DNA from: Longimicrobiaceae bacterium | GTDB taxonomy: Bacteria > Gemmatimonadota > Gemmatimonadetes > Longimicrobiales > Longimicrobiaceae | NCBI GenBank assembly: GCA_030447645.1 | Contig: JAUJOM010000010.1 | Span: 36,746 to 100,745, forward strand | Direction of reading: 5' to 3' | DNA: 64,000 nt | Shown here: positions 1-9,469 of the stretch, piece after piece | How positions within the stretch are numbered: the first letter of the stretch is position 1 | Layout: each line of letters opens with the position of its first letter | Position numbers and translations under genes: made by a program | Notes under the pieces: generated by a model | The model's input: the letters and a program-made list of their open reading frames with translations, nothing else | Databases searched by the model: none | What the model was told of the DNA's origin: nothing

Positions 1-2
1 CC

Positions 3-1055
3 GTCCGCCCAGGTGCCACCTTCATCTACGAGTACGCAGCCGAGCCGGCGGGGAGTTACCTGTATCACAGCCACGTGGGGCTCCAGATCGATCGTGGGCT
101 CCTGGGCCCGCTGGTGATCGAGGAGCGCACTCCCCACGTCCCGTATGACCGCGAGTACACAGTGGTACTCGACGATTTTTCCCCGGGCGAGCCCGAACCC
201 ATGAGGGACGCCGGGATGATGGGCGGCATGATGCGGGGCCGTCGGGGCGGGATGATGAAGGCCATGCGCGGCGTCCCCGACTACGCGGCCTTTCTCGTCA
301 ATGGGCGTCATCCGTCAGCCCCGCCCGTCTTCGAGGTGTCGCGGGGTGAGCGGGTACGGCTCCGGCTGGTGAACCCTTCGGGCGCGACCGTTCTCCGCGT
401 CGCCCTCGCGGGGCATCGGATGACGGTCACCCACGCCGACGCTCGCCCGGTCCGCCCCGTCGAAGTGGACGCGCTGCTGATCGGTCCAGGGGAGCGATAT
501 GACGTGATCGTCCAGGCGAGCAACCCGGGCGTGTGGACGCTCGTGGCTGCGAGCGTGAATGCTGGCTCCGGGGCGGCCCGTGCGCACCTCCGGTACAAGG
601 GCGTAGCCGCGCGCTCACCTGCGGAAGGCGAATTACCCGAAGGGATCGGCGGTGGGCGCCTGCTCGCACTGGGTGATCTGGTTTCCAGCGAGATAACGGG
701 TGATCCGAATCGAGCCCCCGACCGGGTCTTCGATTTCACGCTTTCGGGAGGGATGATGTCCAATGCCTGGACGATCGACGGACAGGCGTATCCCGACGCC
801 GAGCCGATCGAGATCCGCCAGGGAGAGCGGATCCGGGTGAACATGATCAACCACAGCATGGCGATCCACCCCATGCATCTGCACGGGCATTTCTTCAGGG
901 TGGGGAGCGCGATCAAGGACACTGTGCTGGTGCCGCCGCATATGGCGCGCGTTTCGTTCGAGTTTACGGCCGACAACCCGGGCAACTGGCTCTTCCACTG
1001 CCACAACCTCTACCACATGGAGGCGGGGATGACGCGGGTGTTCCGCTACGCGTGA
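3..1055 (+). CDS. Multicopper oxidase, C-terminal part (5' end outside window)
   Basis: The frame is open from the window edge, so the first cupredoxin domain is cut. What remains begins with the type 2/3 copper motif HSH (in YHSHVGLQIDRGLLGP). A Met-rich stretch follows (MMGGMMRGRRGGMMKAM, from about position 213), then a second cupredoxin domain, and finally the C-terminal copper ligands HPMHLHGHFF and HCHNLYHMEAGM. These are the signatures of the CueO/PcoA/CopA family of periplasmic oxidases that oxidise Cu(I) to less toxic Cu(II). The Met-rich insert resembles the Cu(I)-binding loop of CueO-type enzymes. It lies upstream of a symporter and a copper ATPase on the same strand, which fits copper detoxification. 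Family membership is firm; the substrate is inferred. Confidence 0.93.
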   Translation, partial: VRPGATFIYEYAAEPAGSYLYHSHVGLQIDRGLLGPLVIEERTPHVPYDREYTVVLDDFSPGEPEPMRDAGMMGGMMRGRRGGMMKAMRGVPDYAAFLVNGRHPSAPPVFEVSRGERVRLRLVNPSGATVLRVALAGHRMTVTHADARPVRPVEVDALLIGPGERYDVIVQASNPGVWTLVAASVNAGSGAARAHLRYKGVAARSPAEGELPEGIGGGRLLALGDLVSSEITGDPNRAPDRVFDFTLSGGMMSNAWTIDGQAYPDAEPIEIRQGERIRVNMINHSMAIHPMHLHGHFFRVGSAIKDTVLVPPHMARVSFEFTADNPGNWLFHCHNLYHMEAGMTRVFRYA

Positions 1056-1188
1056 GCCGTGGTGATCCGGCGAAGCTCGTGGCAGGACCGATAGACATGA
1101 ATGCGACCGTTCCGCTCGCCGCGTGCGGGGCGAGTAGATCCATCTATCTCGACGCTCTTGCGCTGCGTAGAGATCATTCCCGTTCGCT

Positions 1189-2751
1189 ATGCCTGCGTCG
1201 GGGGCCGTGACCGTTCTCGACTACATCGCGATCGCGGTGTTCTTCCTGCTGATTGTGTACTTCGGGTACCTGTTCAAGCAGGTTTCGGGGAACACGCGCG
1301 GCTTCTTCCTGGCCGGTCGCTCGCTCCCCGGCTGGCTCGCGGGGATTTCATTCATCAGCGGGAACGTATCCGCGATGGAAATCCTGGGGCTGACCGGCGG
1401 TGCATACGTCTACGGGATGGTCTTCGCGCAGTATGACTGGATTGGTGCGATTCCAGCGATTGTCGCTCTCTCACTGGTGTTCGTCCCCTTTTACTACCGC
1501 AACCGCATCTACAACCTGCCGGAGTTCATCGGCCGTAGGTACGGGGAGGCAACACGTGCCGCCCACTCGGTGCTGATGCTCTCGTACATGCTTCTCGCGC
1601 TTGGCACGGGGCTTTACGTCTTTGCCCTCGCGCTGAACGTGATGCTCAACTGGCCGATCTGGATGAGCGCGGTCGCTGCGGCGGTGGTCCTCGGGATCAT
1701 TACTGCCAGCGGCGGACTGCCGGCGTCGGTACTGGTTCAGTTCGTCGCGTTTTCGTTCATCTGGCTTACCCTGCTCCCGATTCCCTTTCTCGCGCTTCGC
1801 GAGGTGGGGTGGTGGAGCGGTCTTGAGCGGAGCCTCGCACCGGAGATGATGACAGTGTGGAGGGATGCAAGCGATCCGATGATGCCATGGCCCGCCGTCC
1901 TGATCGGTCTCGGGATCGCGCTGGCTGGGGCGTCCTGGGCCACTGACCAGGCGATCATGCAGAACATCCTGGCGTCGCGAAGTCTCGAGGACGCCCGGAA
2001 GGCACCGCTCTTCGGCGGAATGGTCAAGCTGGTGGTACCGCTGATCACGGTAATCCCGGGGATGACCGCGGCGGTGCTCCTACCGGGCCTCGAGAGGCCC
2101 GACACGTCAATCTTCCACCTGATCCTGCGCTACTACCCGGCGGGGCTGGCTGGACTCGGGTTCCTGAGCATTATGGGGGCGTTCAGCGCAATGAACGTCG
2201 GCATGATTACCGGGATCTCGAATATCTTCACCCGCAATATCTACCGCCGCCATTTCGCCAGGGATGCCGACGAGCGGCATTACCTGTTGATCTCGCGGAT
2301 GACCTCGGTCGTGGCGCTTGCCGCCGGCGTGCTGACGGCACTCATCGCCGCGCAGTTCCAGACTGTCTACATCTGGATGCAGGAATACAACATTTTCGTG
2401 ATCGTGCCGGTTTTCGGAGTACTCCTGCTGGGTCTCTTCTGGGCGCGCACCACAGCGGGTGGCGCCTTCGTTGGCCTGGCAACCGGGGTGGTTGGTTCGG
2501 TGATAGCCTTCTTCGTGATGGACGGCGAACACCTACTCTGGCGGGCCGCCGCCACGCTCGCCTTGGTGCTCGGGGTCACCGCCGCAGCCAGCCTATTCAC
2601 CGCACCGACGGCGAAGAGGGAGCTTGAAGGCCTGCTCTGGGGAACCCTTGAGGGGCAGACGTCGGCCGGCCTCGCCTGGTGGAGGCGGGCGGAGGCACTC
2701 GCGGTCGCCCTGCTGGTGGTCATGACAATTCTTCTCTTCGTCTTCGCATAG
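1189..2751 (+). CDS. Sodium:solute symporter (SSS family)
   Basis: A 520-residue, strongly hydrophobic protein with about 13 predicted membrane segments. The N-terminal part has the SSS layout: a first helix (LDYIAIAVFFLLIVYFGYLF), then a region rich in Gly and Ser (FFLAGRSLPGWLAGISFISGNVSAMEI) and LPEFIGRRYG. This matches the sodium/glucose-type symporter family (SglT/PutP fold). The start chosen is ATG; a GTG six codons later is an alternative. It lies 10 bp upstream of a small membrane protein and may be co-transcribed with it. The substrate cannot be told from sequence. The position between a copper oxidase and a copper ATPase may be coincidental or point to uptake of an organic ligand. 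Confidence 0.85.
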   Translation: MPASGAVTVLDYIAIAVFFLLIVYFGYLFKQVSGNTRGFFLAGRSLPGWLAGISFISGNVSAMEILGLTGGAYVYGMVFAQYDWIGAIPAIVALSLVFVPFYYRNRIYNLPEFIGRRYGEATRAAHSVLMLSYMLLALGTGLYVFALALNVMLNWPIWMSAVAAAVVLGIITASGGLPASVLVQFVAFSFIWLTLLPIPFLALREVGWWSGLERSLAPEMMTVWRDASDPMMPWPAVLIGLGIALAGASWATDQAIMQNILASRSLEDARKAPLFGGMVKLVVPLITVIPGMTAAVLLPGLERPDTSIFHLILRYYPAGLAGLGFLSIMGAFSAMNVGMITGISNIFTRNIYRRHFARDADERHYLLISRMTSVVALAAGVLTALIAAQFQTVYIWMQEYNIFVIVPVFGVLLLGLFWARTTAGGAFVGLATGVVGSVIAFFVMDGEHLLWRAAATLALVLGVTAAASLFTAPTAKRELEGLLWGTLEGQTSAGLAWWRRAEALAVALLVVMTILLFVFA

Positions 2752-2761
2752 GAGATCTGCC

Positions 2762-2992
2762 ATGCGCCTGGACATCCCGTTCTTCCCCGGCATCCTGTAC
2801 ACCGTCCTCGGAGCTATCGTCCTGGTGGGGTGGTTCTGGACGGCTGACCTGTGGAACCTGTACGGCGGGCTCATGCTCGCTATCGGGATAGCACTTGTAT
2901 GGATCCGCCCTAAGCCACCCCTCCGGTTCTTTCTGGGGCAGATCCGGCCGGAAGAGAAGCAGAAGCCAGAAGAGACCGAAATGGAGATGTAG
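2762..2992 (+). CDS. Small membrane protein of unknown function
   Basis: A 76-residue protein with two hydrophobic segments (about residues 8-25 and 30-46) and a charged C-terminal tail (EEKQKPEETEMEM), so both ends probably face the same side. A start with a nearby purine-rich site (AGGAGATCTGCC before ATG) supports it. It sits 10 bp after the symporter gene and 45 bp before the copper ATPase start, on the same strand, so it may be a small accessory subunit of the symporter. No family was recognised. Confidence 0.7.
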   Translation: MRLDIPFFPGILYTVLGAIVLVGWFWTADLWNLYGGLMLAIGIALVWIRPKPPLRFFLGQIRPEEKQKPEETEMEM

Positions 2993-3037
2993 CGCGGCCG
3001 CCGGAGGGTGGCCGGAACCGTCGACAAAGGATTGAGC

Positions 3038-6022
3038 ATGACCGGAGTGGATTGGGTAATAATCGCAGGTGGCCTCGCGCTGATCGCCTTCCTGCTGTGG
3101 TTCTTTTTCGGGCCGAAGACGGGCAAAGCGGCCGTCTTCCAGGCCGGCGCCCAGGAGGCCACCATACGCGTGGAAGGGGCCTATCAGCCGAACGTGATCA
3201 CGGTCAAGGCCGGCACGCCCGTGCGGCTCAAGTTCGACCGGCGCGAGGCGACCGACTGCTCTAACCGGGTAGTGATTCCCGACTTCGATATCTCCCGGGC
3301 TCTCCCCGCATTCCAAACCACCACAATCGACTTCACGCCCGAGGAGCCGGGTGAATACGGGTTCGCGTGCGCGATGAACATGTACCGCGGCACGATTGTC
3401 GTCGAACCAGACGGAGGCGGGTCGTCAGTTACGGCGCCGGAGCAAGCGCCCGCGCAGGTGCGGCCAGAAGTGGCGCCGAAACCGAGCGCGGACGAGCGCC
3501 CGGCGCAGGCAGAGTTCCAGATCCGCGGCATGCGCGTGATCACCACGGTGACGGCGCTGGAGGACCTGCTCGAGCGAGAGAAGGGTGTCGAGCGTGTGCA
3601 GGTGAACGCGGATACCGAGCGCGCGACCATCGACTACATACCGGGGCTGACCGCACCGGAAAATCTGGCGGCCGCGATCGAGCGGGCCGGCTACGAGGCC
3701 GAGCCAGTCACGGGTGCGGTGGAAATGACGGACCGGGGGGCGATCTCCCGTGAGTCGGAACTGGCGGACGTGACCCGGCGCTTCCTCGTGGCCGTCGTGC
3801 TGACCGTGCCGCTTACGATTGCGGCGATGTGGCATCTGATGGCCGAGATGCCAGGAGGTGCGCTGGGAAGCGTGATCGGCTTTGTCGCGAATCCCTTCGT
3901 CCAGCTCGCCCTCACGGTGCCGGTGCTCTTCTACAGCGGGTGGGGTTTCTTCAAGGGGACCTGGTACACGCTGCGGAATCGCACGGCCGACATGAACACC
4001 CTGATCGGCATCGGGACCGGAGCGGCATTCCTGTACAGCGTGGTGGCCACCTTCTTCGCGGGTTGGCTGGAGCGGCAGGGGGTCGAGGCAGCGGTCTACT
4101 ACGAGACAGCCGCGGTGATCGTCACGCTCATCCTGCTGGGCCGTCTGCTCGAGGTACGGGCGAAGGCGGGCACGTCCGCAGCGATCGAAAAGCTCCTTTC
4201 TCTCCAGGCTCGCACCGCGCGCGTGCGGCGGGACGGCCGAGACCTGGATATTCCCGTCGAAGAGGTGCGTGTCGGGGATCGGGTGATCGTCCGGCCTGGC
4301 GAAAAGGTGCCGGTAGACGGCACCGTGGTGGAGGGCGAGAGCACGATTGACGAAAGCATGGTCACCGGGGAAAGCGTGCCGGTGACCAAAGGGGTGGGCG
4401 ATCCGGTGATCGGCGCCACCATCAACACCGCGGGCGGCTTCGTCTTCGAGGCAACCAAGGTTGGCACGGATACCACGCTCGCCCGGATCGTTCAGTTGGT
4501 GCAGGATGCGCAGGGCTCCAAGGCGCCGATCCAGCGGCTCGCCGATGTGGTTTCGAGCTATTTCGTCCCCGCGGTGATCATCATCGCGATAATCACCTTC
4601 GTGGCCTGGTTCGTCTGGGGTCCCGAGCCCGCGTTCCTGCTCGCCCTGCTCAATACGGTGGCCGTGCTGCTGATCGCCTGTCCTTGTGCGCTCGGGCTCG
4701 CCACGCCCACCTCGATCATGGTGGCCACCGGCAAAGGCGCCCAGAGCGGAATTCTGGTCAAGGATGCCGAGGCGCTGGAGGTAACGGGCAAGCTGAACAC
4801 GATTATCCTCGACAAGACCGGCACCTTGACGCAGGGGCGACACGGGGTACAGGACGTTGTTCCTGCAACAGGAGTTTCCGAGGAAGACCTGCTTCGTACC
4901 ACAGCCGCGCTGGAGCGAAGCTCGGAGCATCCGCTGGCCCAGGCGATCGTCACGGCGGCTGAGGAGCGGAATCTCGATATCCCGAATGCCAGGAATTTCC
5001 GGTACTCCACCGGAAAGGGGACGGAGGCGCGGGTAGATGGCGCAGAAATTCTGGCGGGCAACCGTCGCCTGATGGACGAGCGGCAGATCGACCTCGCGCC
5101 CATGGCAACCGATGCGGAACGGCTCGTCTCCGAGGGGAAGACGCTCACTTTTGTCGCTCGAGGCGGCGAGTTGATCGGACTGATCAGCACCGCGGACGTG
5201 ATCCGTCCCACCTCGAAGGCGGCCGTGGCGGAGTTCCACCGGTTGGGAATCGAGGCGGCGATGATGACCGGCGACAACTGGGGTGTGGCGCGTGCTGTGG
5301 CGGCGGAGGTTGGAATTGATACCGTTCTCGCGGAAGTGCTCCCCCAGCACAAAGCAGCGGAAGTCGCCAAGCTCCAGCGGCAGGGCAAGATTACCGCGAT
5401 GATCGGCGATGGGATCAATGACGCCCCTGCGCTGGCACAGGCCGATGTGGGGATTGCCATCGGCTCGGGCACTGACGTGGCGATCGAGGCCGCGGACGTG
5501 GCGCTGATCAAGAACGACGTGTTCGATGTAGCCAGGACCGTCGCTCTTTCTCGGGCGACGATGCGCAACATCAAGCAGAATCTGTTCTTCGCCTTTATCT
5601 ACAATGGGCTCGGCATCCCGATCGCTGCGGGGCTGCTCTACCCGTTTTTCGGCCTGACGCTCTCACCGATGATCGCGGCGGGCGCGATGGCGGCCAGCTC
5701 CATTTCCGTGGTGCTGAATGCGCTGCGACTGAAAACATTTCAGATGCCGGAGTCTCCGGTGCGGGACGAGCCCGCAACCGTGCGGCGCCCCCGTCGCACC
5801 GAGGGCACCCAGGCGATGCCCGCACCCCCCGAACCAACCGAGGAGGACCTTATGCAAAACACTACCGAGTTGAAGCGAGATCCCGTGTGCGGGATGGATG
5901 TGGACCCGAAGAGCGCCGCAGGAACGAGCGAGTACCAGGGCGAGACCATCTATTTCTGCTCCGCCGGCTGTAAGCAGAAGTTCGACCAGGACCCCGAGCA
6001 GTACGTCGGATCCGGTGCGTGA
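3038..6022 (+). CDS. copA: Copper-translocating P1B-type ATPase with N-terminal cupredoxin-like and C-terminal YHS domains
   Basis: About 994 residues. Order: N-terminal membrane anchor (residues 4-24); cupredoxin-like domain (about 36-120) with a late Cys/Met cluster [10 protein letters not shown]; a heavy-metal-associated fold (about 155-225) that starts GMRVITTV, so the usual CxxC metal-binding pair is missing; then the full P1B ATPase core with TGES, the transmembrane metal site [11 protein letters not shown] (near 547), DKTGTLT phosphorylation site (near 591), SEHPLA, and [11 protein letters not shown] (near 789). A YHS domain (about 947-985, DPVCGMDVD and FCSAGC) ends it. The CPC motif indicates Cu(I) export. 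A GTG at 3008 is in frame, but ATG at 3038 has AAGGA upstream and is preferred. The next gene starts in a TGATG overlap. Confidence 0.95.
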   Translation: MTGVDWVIIAGGLALIAFLLWFFFGPKTGKAAVFQAGAQEATIRVEGAYQPNVITVKAGTPVRLKFDRREATDCSNRVVIPDFDISRALPAFQTTTIDFTPEEPGEYGFACAMNMYRGTIVVEPDGGGSSVTAPEQAPAQVRPEVAPKPSADERPAQAEFQIRGMRVITTVTALEDLLEREKGVERVQVNADTERATIDYIPGLTAPENLAAAIERAGYEAEPVTGAVEMTDRGAISRESELADVTRRFLVAVVLTVPLTIAAMWHLMAEMPGGALGSVIGFVANPFVQLALTVPVLFYSGWGFFKGTWYTLRNRTADMNTLIGIGTGAAFLYSVVATFFAGWLERQGVEAAVYYETAAVIVTLILLGRLLEVRAKAGTSAAIEKLLSLQARTARVRRDGRDLDIPVEEVRVGDRVIVRPGEKVPVDGTVVEGESTIDESMVTGESVPVTKGVGDPVIGATINTAGGFVFEATKVGTDTTLARIVQLVQDAQGSKAPIQRLADVVSSYFVPAVIIIAIITFVAWFVWGPEPAFLLALLNTVAVLLIACPCALGLATPTSIMVATGKGAQSGILVKDAEALEVTGKLNTIILDKTGTLTQGRHGVQDVVPATGVSEEDLLRTTAALERSSEHPLAQAIVTAAEERNLDIPNARNFRYSTGKGTEARVDGAEILAGNRRLMDERQIDLAPMATDAERLVSEGKTLTFVARGGELIGLISTADVIRPTSKAAVAEFHRLGIEAAMMTGDNWGVARAVAAEVGIDTVLAEVLPQHKAAEVAKLQRQGKITAMIGDGINDAPALAQADVGIAIGSGTDVAIEAADVALIKNDVFDVARTVALSRATMRNIKQNLFFAFIYNGLGIPIAAGLLYPFFGLTLSPMIAAGAMAASSISVVLNALRLKTFQMPESPVRDEPATVRRPRRTEGTQAMPAPPEPTEEDLMQNTTELKRDPVCGMDVDPKSAAGTSEYQGETIYFCSAGCKQKFDQDPEQYVGSGA
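5841..6022 (+). other. Possible internal translation start giving a stand-alone YHS-domain protein
   Basis: Inside the ATPase gene, in the same frame, a perfect ribosome-binding site AGGAGG (5841-5846) lies five bases before ATG at 5852. Initiation there would give a 56-residue protein consisting of only the YHS domain ([19 protein letters not shown]). It is seen in the sequence; use of the site is an inference. The alternative is that an ancestral separate YHS gene became fused and the old start signal survives. Confidence 0.5.
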
Positions 6023-6489
6023 TGGGACAGGCTCCTGGTTTGCCGGCCCGCACATTCCGGGTCCTGGATCTACCGGAGCTGAACGTCGCGCTCTTCGCAT
6101 TCCTGCTGAATTTCCCCTGGGAGATCTGGCACATCCAGCTCTACCGCTGTCTGGAGACGTGGTCGTACGGAGAAGCGGTGGTGTTCCTCACCGCCGCGAG
6201 TGTGGGCGATGCGGCGCTTGCCGTTTTCGCCTTTTCGGCAGTTGCCGCGGCAACTCGGTCGCGGAGCTGGATTCGCGAGCCCACTCCGCAACGGATCGCG
6301 GGGTTCGTAGGTGTGGGGCTGGTTATCACGATTGCGTTCGAGTGGCTCGCGATAGAGGTGCTGGACCTGTGGCAGTATGCTGAAAACATGCCGACACTCC
6401 CCTTCCTCCGAACGGGGGTTTCTCCCGTCCTCCAGTGGATTCTGCTGCCCCCGCTCGTCGTGTGGCTTGTACGTCGCCAACTCACGTGA
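6022..6489 (+). CDS. Multi-pass membrane protein of unknown function
   Basis: A 155-residue protein with about four hydrophobic segments: a first with NFPWEIWHIQ near its end, a second ending in ALAVFAFSAVAAA, a third (FVGVGLVITIAFEWLAI) and a fourth (LQWILLPPLVVWLV). The ATG overlaps the stop of the ATPase gene (TGATG), which suggests translational coupling and a role linked to the copper pump or simply the end of that operon. Acidic and Trp residues within the hydrophobic stretches (NFPWE, AFEWLAIEV) are shared with a group of uncharacterised small integral proteins, but no named family is claimed. Confidence 0.75.
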   Translation: MGQAPGLPARTFRVLDLPELNVALFAFLLNFPWEIWHIQLYRCLETWSYGEAVVFLTAASVGDAALAVFAFSAVAAATRSRSWIREPTPQRIAGFVGVGLVITIAFEWLAIEVLDLWQYAENMPTLPFLRTGVSPVLQWILLPPLVVWLVRRQLT

Positions 6490-6750
6490 GTACCGATCGT
6501 CCCATCGGACCACGCCGGATGGGGATAAACGGGATGGCGTATCACACGAGTGGAGCGTGGAAGGGGGGAGGCAATTGCCGGACTGGGTAGCGCGTCCATA
6601 CGCCCTGCCGGGCCTGACCGAGAAGCACCGACACGGTTGTATATGATCCCTCTCCTTCCGGATCCGGTCGGCTTGCCTCGGAGCTGACCGATCCGGATAT
6701 GTGTATTTCGACGCAGCTTGAAAAGACTATATGGATCCAAGTAAACCGGC

Positions 6751-7860
6751 ATGACGGCCCATAACACCAAAGAACGGCAGGGAGCATTAATCGAGGCGAA
6801 CGGGCTCACCAAGACCTTCCGCGCCTTCTCGCGCCGCGAGGGGATAGCCGGCGCCTTCCGCGACCTCTTCCATCGCGAGTACCGGGACGTGCGGGCGGTA
6901 GACGGGATCGACCTCTCCATCGGCGAGGGGGAGATCGTCGGCTACATCGGCCCCAATGGCGCCGGGAAGAGCACCACGATCAAGATGCTGACCGGCATCC
7001 TGGTCCCGAGCTCGGGAGAGGTGCGCGTGGCGGGGTACGTCCCCTGGAAAGAGCGGGAGGCGTACACGCGCCACATCGGGGTGGTTTTCGGCCAGCGCAC
7101 CTCGCTCTGGTGGGACATCGCCGTGATCGAATCCTTGCGGCTGCTCCAGAAGATCTACCGCGTCCCCGAGCGCGACTTCCGGGAGCGGATCGACCGGTTT
7201 GATACGGTCTTGGGTCTGAAGGAGTATCTTCACACCCCCACCCGCAAGCTCTCCCTCGGCCAGCGCATGCGGTCCGAGCTGGCCGCCGCGCTCATCCACA
7301 ACCCGCGCGTCCTCTTCCTGGACGAGCCCACCATCGGCCTGGACGTGGCGGTCAAGGCGAGAATCCGCGAGTTCCTGCGCGAGATCAACCGTGAGCTGCG
7401 CACGACGATCCTGCTGACCACCCACGACATCGACGACATCGAGGCCCTGTCGCACCGCGTGATCGTGATCGACCGGGGGACGAAGATCTACGAGGGCTCG
7501 CTGGAGGGGCTCAAGGCGGGCCTCGGGTACACGCGGCAGGTCCGCGTGCGGGCGGAGGGGGCGGATCTGGAGGCGTTCCGTCGCGCCACGGCGAGGCTCG
7601 ACGCGCAGTGGTCGGAGCCGGAGCCGGGCGTCTTCTGCGCCGTCTTCGATCCTGATACCGTCGCCGTGGCGGAGCTCCTGCAACGCGCCCTGGGTGCCGC
7701 CCCCGTGACGGATGTGGCGATCCAAGACGTGGACATCGACCGGGTCGTCCGCGAGATCTATGAGGGGACGAGGCAGGTTCCGCTCGCTGGGCCAAGCGGG
7801 GCAATCGCCGAGGGATCCAGCCTGAGGAGCGCAGGCCCGGATGCGGGGAGAGGCGGATGA
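6751..7860 (+). CDS. ABC transporter ATP-binding subunit (ABC-2 exporter)
   Basis: 369 residues with all ATPase motifs: Walker A GPNGAGKST (about residue 68), signature LSLGQRMRSELAAAL in place of LSGGQ, Walker B VLFLDEPTIGLD, and a D-loop followed by the switch His (LLTTHDIDDIEAL). The form with LSLGQRMR and the long N-terminal extension (FRAFSRREGIAGAFRDLF) matches the COG4586 group of ABC-2 ATPases, which pair with two different permease genes. The following two genes are exactly those permeases; the first overlaps this gene by four bases. The C-terminal 100 residues form a regulatory tail. The substrate is unknown; such exporters move lipids, polysaccharides or drugs. Confidence 0.93.
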   Translation: MTAHNTKERQGALIEANGLTKTFRAFSRREGIAGAFRDLFHREYRDVRAVDGIDLSIGEGEIVGYIGPNGAGKSTTIKMLTGILVPSSGEVRVAGYVPWKEREAYTRHIGVVFGQRTSLWWDIAVIESLRLLQKIYRVPERDFRERIDRFDTVLGLKEYLHTPTRKLSLGQRMRSELAAALIHNPRVLFLDEPTIGLDVAVKARIREFLREINRELRTTILLTTHDIDDIEALSHRVIVIDRGTKIYEGSLEGLKAGLGYTRQVRVRAEGADLEAFRRATARLDAQWSEPEPGVFCAVFDPDTVAVAELLQRALGAAPVTDVAIQDVDIDRVVREIYEGTRQVPLAGPSGAIAEGSSLRSAGPDAGRGG

Positions 7861-8666
7861 TGGTGGGCGTGGCCGTCTACGGGGCGTTCATGCGGAACAA
7901 GGTACTGGAGTCGCTCGCCTACCGGATGCGCTTCGCCGTGGGGATCCCCAGCTACCTCCTCTTCGTCACCGTCCACTTCTTCATCTGGCGCGCGGTCTAC
8001 CAGGCGAGCCCCGAGGCGGAGATCGCGGGATTCAACCTGGGCGAGATCCTGACCTACGCGGCCATCGCCTGGATCGTCCGTTCGTTCTACTACAGCCGGG
8101 TAGACTTCGAGATCGCGGAGGACGTGCGCCGGGGCGACGTGGTGCGCGACCTGCTCCGGCCGGTGGACTTCCAGCTCGCACGCATGGCCGAGGCGTTCGG
8201 GGAGTCGGCCTTCCGATTCCTCGTGCTCACCCTCCCGAGCGCGCTCCTGGTCTACCTCGTCTTCCCCGTCGCACTGCCGGCCGGGTGGATCGCGGGCGCG
8301 GCCTTCGGGCTGAGCCTCCTGCTCAGCTTCGTCGTTTACTTCCAGATCTCCTATCTGGTCGGCCTCTCCGCGGCGTTCACCGAGCAGGCGGCGGGGCTCA
8401 TCCGGGCCAAGGCCGCGGCGGTCGAGCTGCTGAGCGGGTTCTTGGTCCCGCTCTCCTTCTTCCCCGCCTGGGCGGAGCCGATCCTGCGGTGGCTCCCCTT
8501 CCGGATGGTCGCCGACGTGCCGCTCAACCTCTATCTCGGGCGCTACGACGGGAGGGAGGCGCTGCTCCTGCTCGCGTTGCAGGCCGCGTGGGCGCTGGGG
8601 CTCTACGCCCTGGGGCGCCTCGCGTGGCGGTCGGTCGTCCGCCGCCTCACGATCCAGGGCGGGTGA
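7857..8666 (+). CDS. ABC-2 type permease, first subunit
   Basis: 269 residues, six likely membrane segments. It starts in an ATGATG overlap with the ATPase gene. The first segment (IPSYLLFVTVHFFIWRAVY) and the region ILTYAAIAWIVRSFYY followed by an amphipathic DVRRGDVVRDLLRPVDF match the COG4587 permease type (ABC-2, former DUF990 relatives). It forms a heterodimer with the next gene product in this family. Gene order ATPase, COG4587-like, COG3694-like is the usual one. Confidence 0.88.
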   Translation: MMVGVAVYGAFMRNKVLESLAYRMRFAVGIPSYLLFVTVHFFIWRAVYQASPEAEIAGFNLGEILTYAAIAWIVRSFYYSRVDFEIAEDVRRGDVVRDLLRPVDFQLARMAEAFGESAFRFLVLTLPSALLVYLVFPVALPAGWIAGAAFGLSLLLSFVVYFQISYLVGLSAAFTEQAAGLIRAKAAAVELLSGFLVPLSFFPAWAEPILRWLPFRMVADVPLNLYLGRYDGREALLLLALQAAWALGLYALGRLAWRSVVRRLTIQGG

Positions 8667-8671
8667 GCCCA

Positions 8672-9466
8672 ATGATGCGCCGCGCAGAGATCTTCTTCGC
8701 CTACCTGGGGCAGCTCCTCAAGGCCCAGATGGAGTACCGCCTCGACTTCCTGGTGGACATCACCACCACGCTGCTGCGGCAGGGGGTCGATCTGGCGTTT
8801 CTTGCGATCATTTTCACCAAGGTCTCCCGCCTCGCCGGGTGGTCGTTCCCCGAGGTGGTCTTCATCTACGGCTTCTTCACGCTGGTCTTCGGCCTCTACA
8901 ACGCGACCTTCCTCTCGCTCATCAGCGACTTCTCCGACCGGTACCTCATCCGGGCCGAGCTGGACCGGGTGCTCACGCGCCCCTTGGGCTCACTCTACCA
9001 GGTGTTCCTGGAGCGGCTCCGGCCGCTGGACCTGAACGGAATCGTGCTCGGGGCCGCGCTCATGGTGTACGCGGCGCTCCGGCTTGATCTCGCCTGGGGG
9101 CCGCTCGAATGGGCGCTCCTCGTGCCCCTCGTGCTCGGGGGGTTCCTGGTCTACAGCGGGTTCTTCCTCGCGATCACGAGCATTAACTTCTGGTTCGAGG
9201 TCCGGGGTGGTCTCGCCGGCCCGTTCATGAACCTCTCGCGCTTCGGGCGCTTCCCGGCCACGATCTACGGGCCCGGCCTCCGGGCATTTCTCTCCACCGC
9301 CGTGCCGTTCGCCTTTATCGCCTTCTACCCCTCGGCCCTGCTCCTTGGACGCGAGGAGTACCTGCTTGTGGGGCTCGCGACGCCCGCGGTCGGCCTGGCC
9401 GTCTTCGCCGTGGCGGTGTTCATCTGGCGCCGGGGGATCGGGCGCTACCAGAGCGCGGGGAGCTGA
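8672..9466 (+). CDS. ABC-2 type permease, second subunit
   Basis: About 264 residues, six likely membrane segments. Start is ATG at 8672; a GTG at 8663 that overlaps the previous stop is an alternative. The pattern YRLDFLVDITTTLLRQ, VVFIYGFFTLVFGLYNA and LDRVLTRPLGSLYQVFLER matches the COG3694/DUF990 permease type. The phrase LDRVLTRPL parallels RDLLRPVDF of the preceding subunit, as expected for related half-transporters. The next gene starts four bases after its stop, so four genes here probably form one operon. Confidence 0.88.
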   Translation: MMRRAEIFFAYLGQLLKAQMEYRLDFLVDITTTLLRQGVDLAFLAIIFTKVSRLAGWSFPEVVFIYGFFTLVFGLYNATFLSLISDFSDRYLIRAELDRVLTRPLGSLYQVFLERLRPLDLNGIVLGAALMVYAALRLDLAWGPLEWALLVPLVLGGFLVYSGFFLAITSINFWFEVRGGLAGPFMNLSRFGRFPATIYGPGLRAFLSTAVPFAFIAFYPSALLLGREEYLLVGLATPAVGLAVFAVAVFIWRRGIGRYQSAGS

Positions 9467-9469
9467 ACG

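Noticed and set aside
3008-3037. GTG at 3008 as the CopA start
   Set aside because: The extra ten residues have no hydrophobic or conserved feature, and ATG at 3038 has AAGGA at good distance and begins just before the membrane anchor.
3425-5350. Long open frame antisense to the copper ATPase
   Set aside because: The sense strand encodes a complete, conserved ATPase; the antisense product is Arg/His/Gly-rich with no domain. Long antisense frames are usual in GC-rich DNA.
7758-8672. Minus-strand open frame across the ABC permease
   Set aside because: Composition is Arg/Glu/Pro-rich and it lies fully over a clear permease gene.
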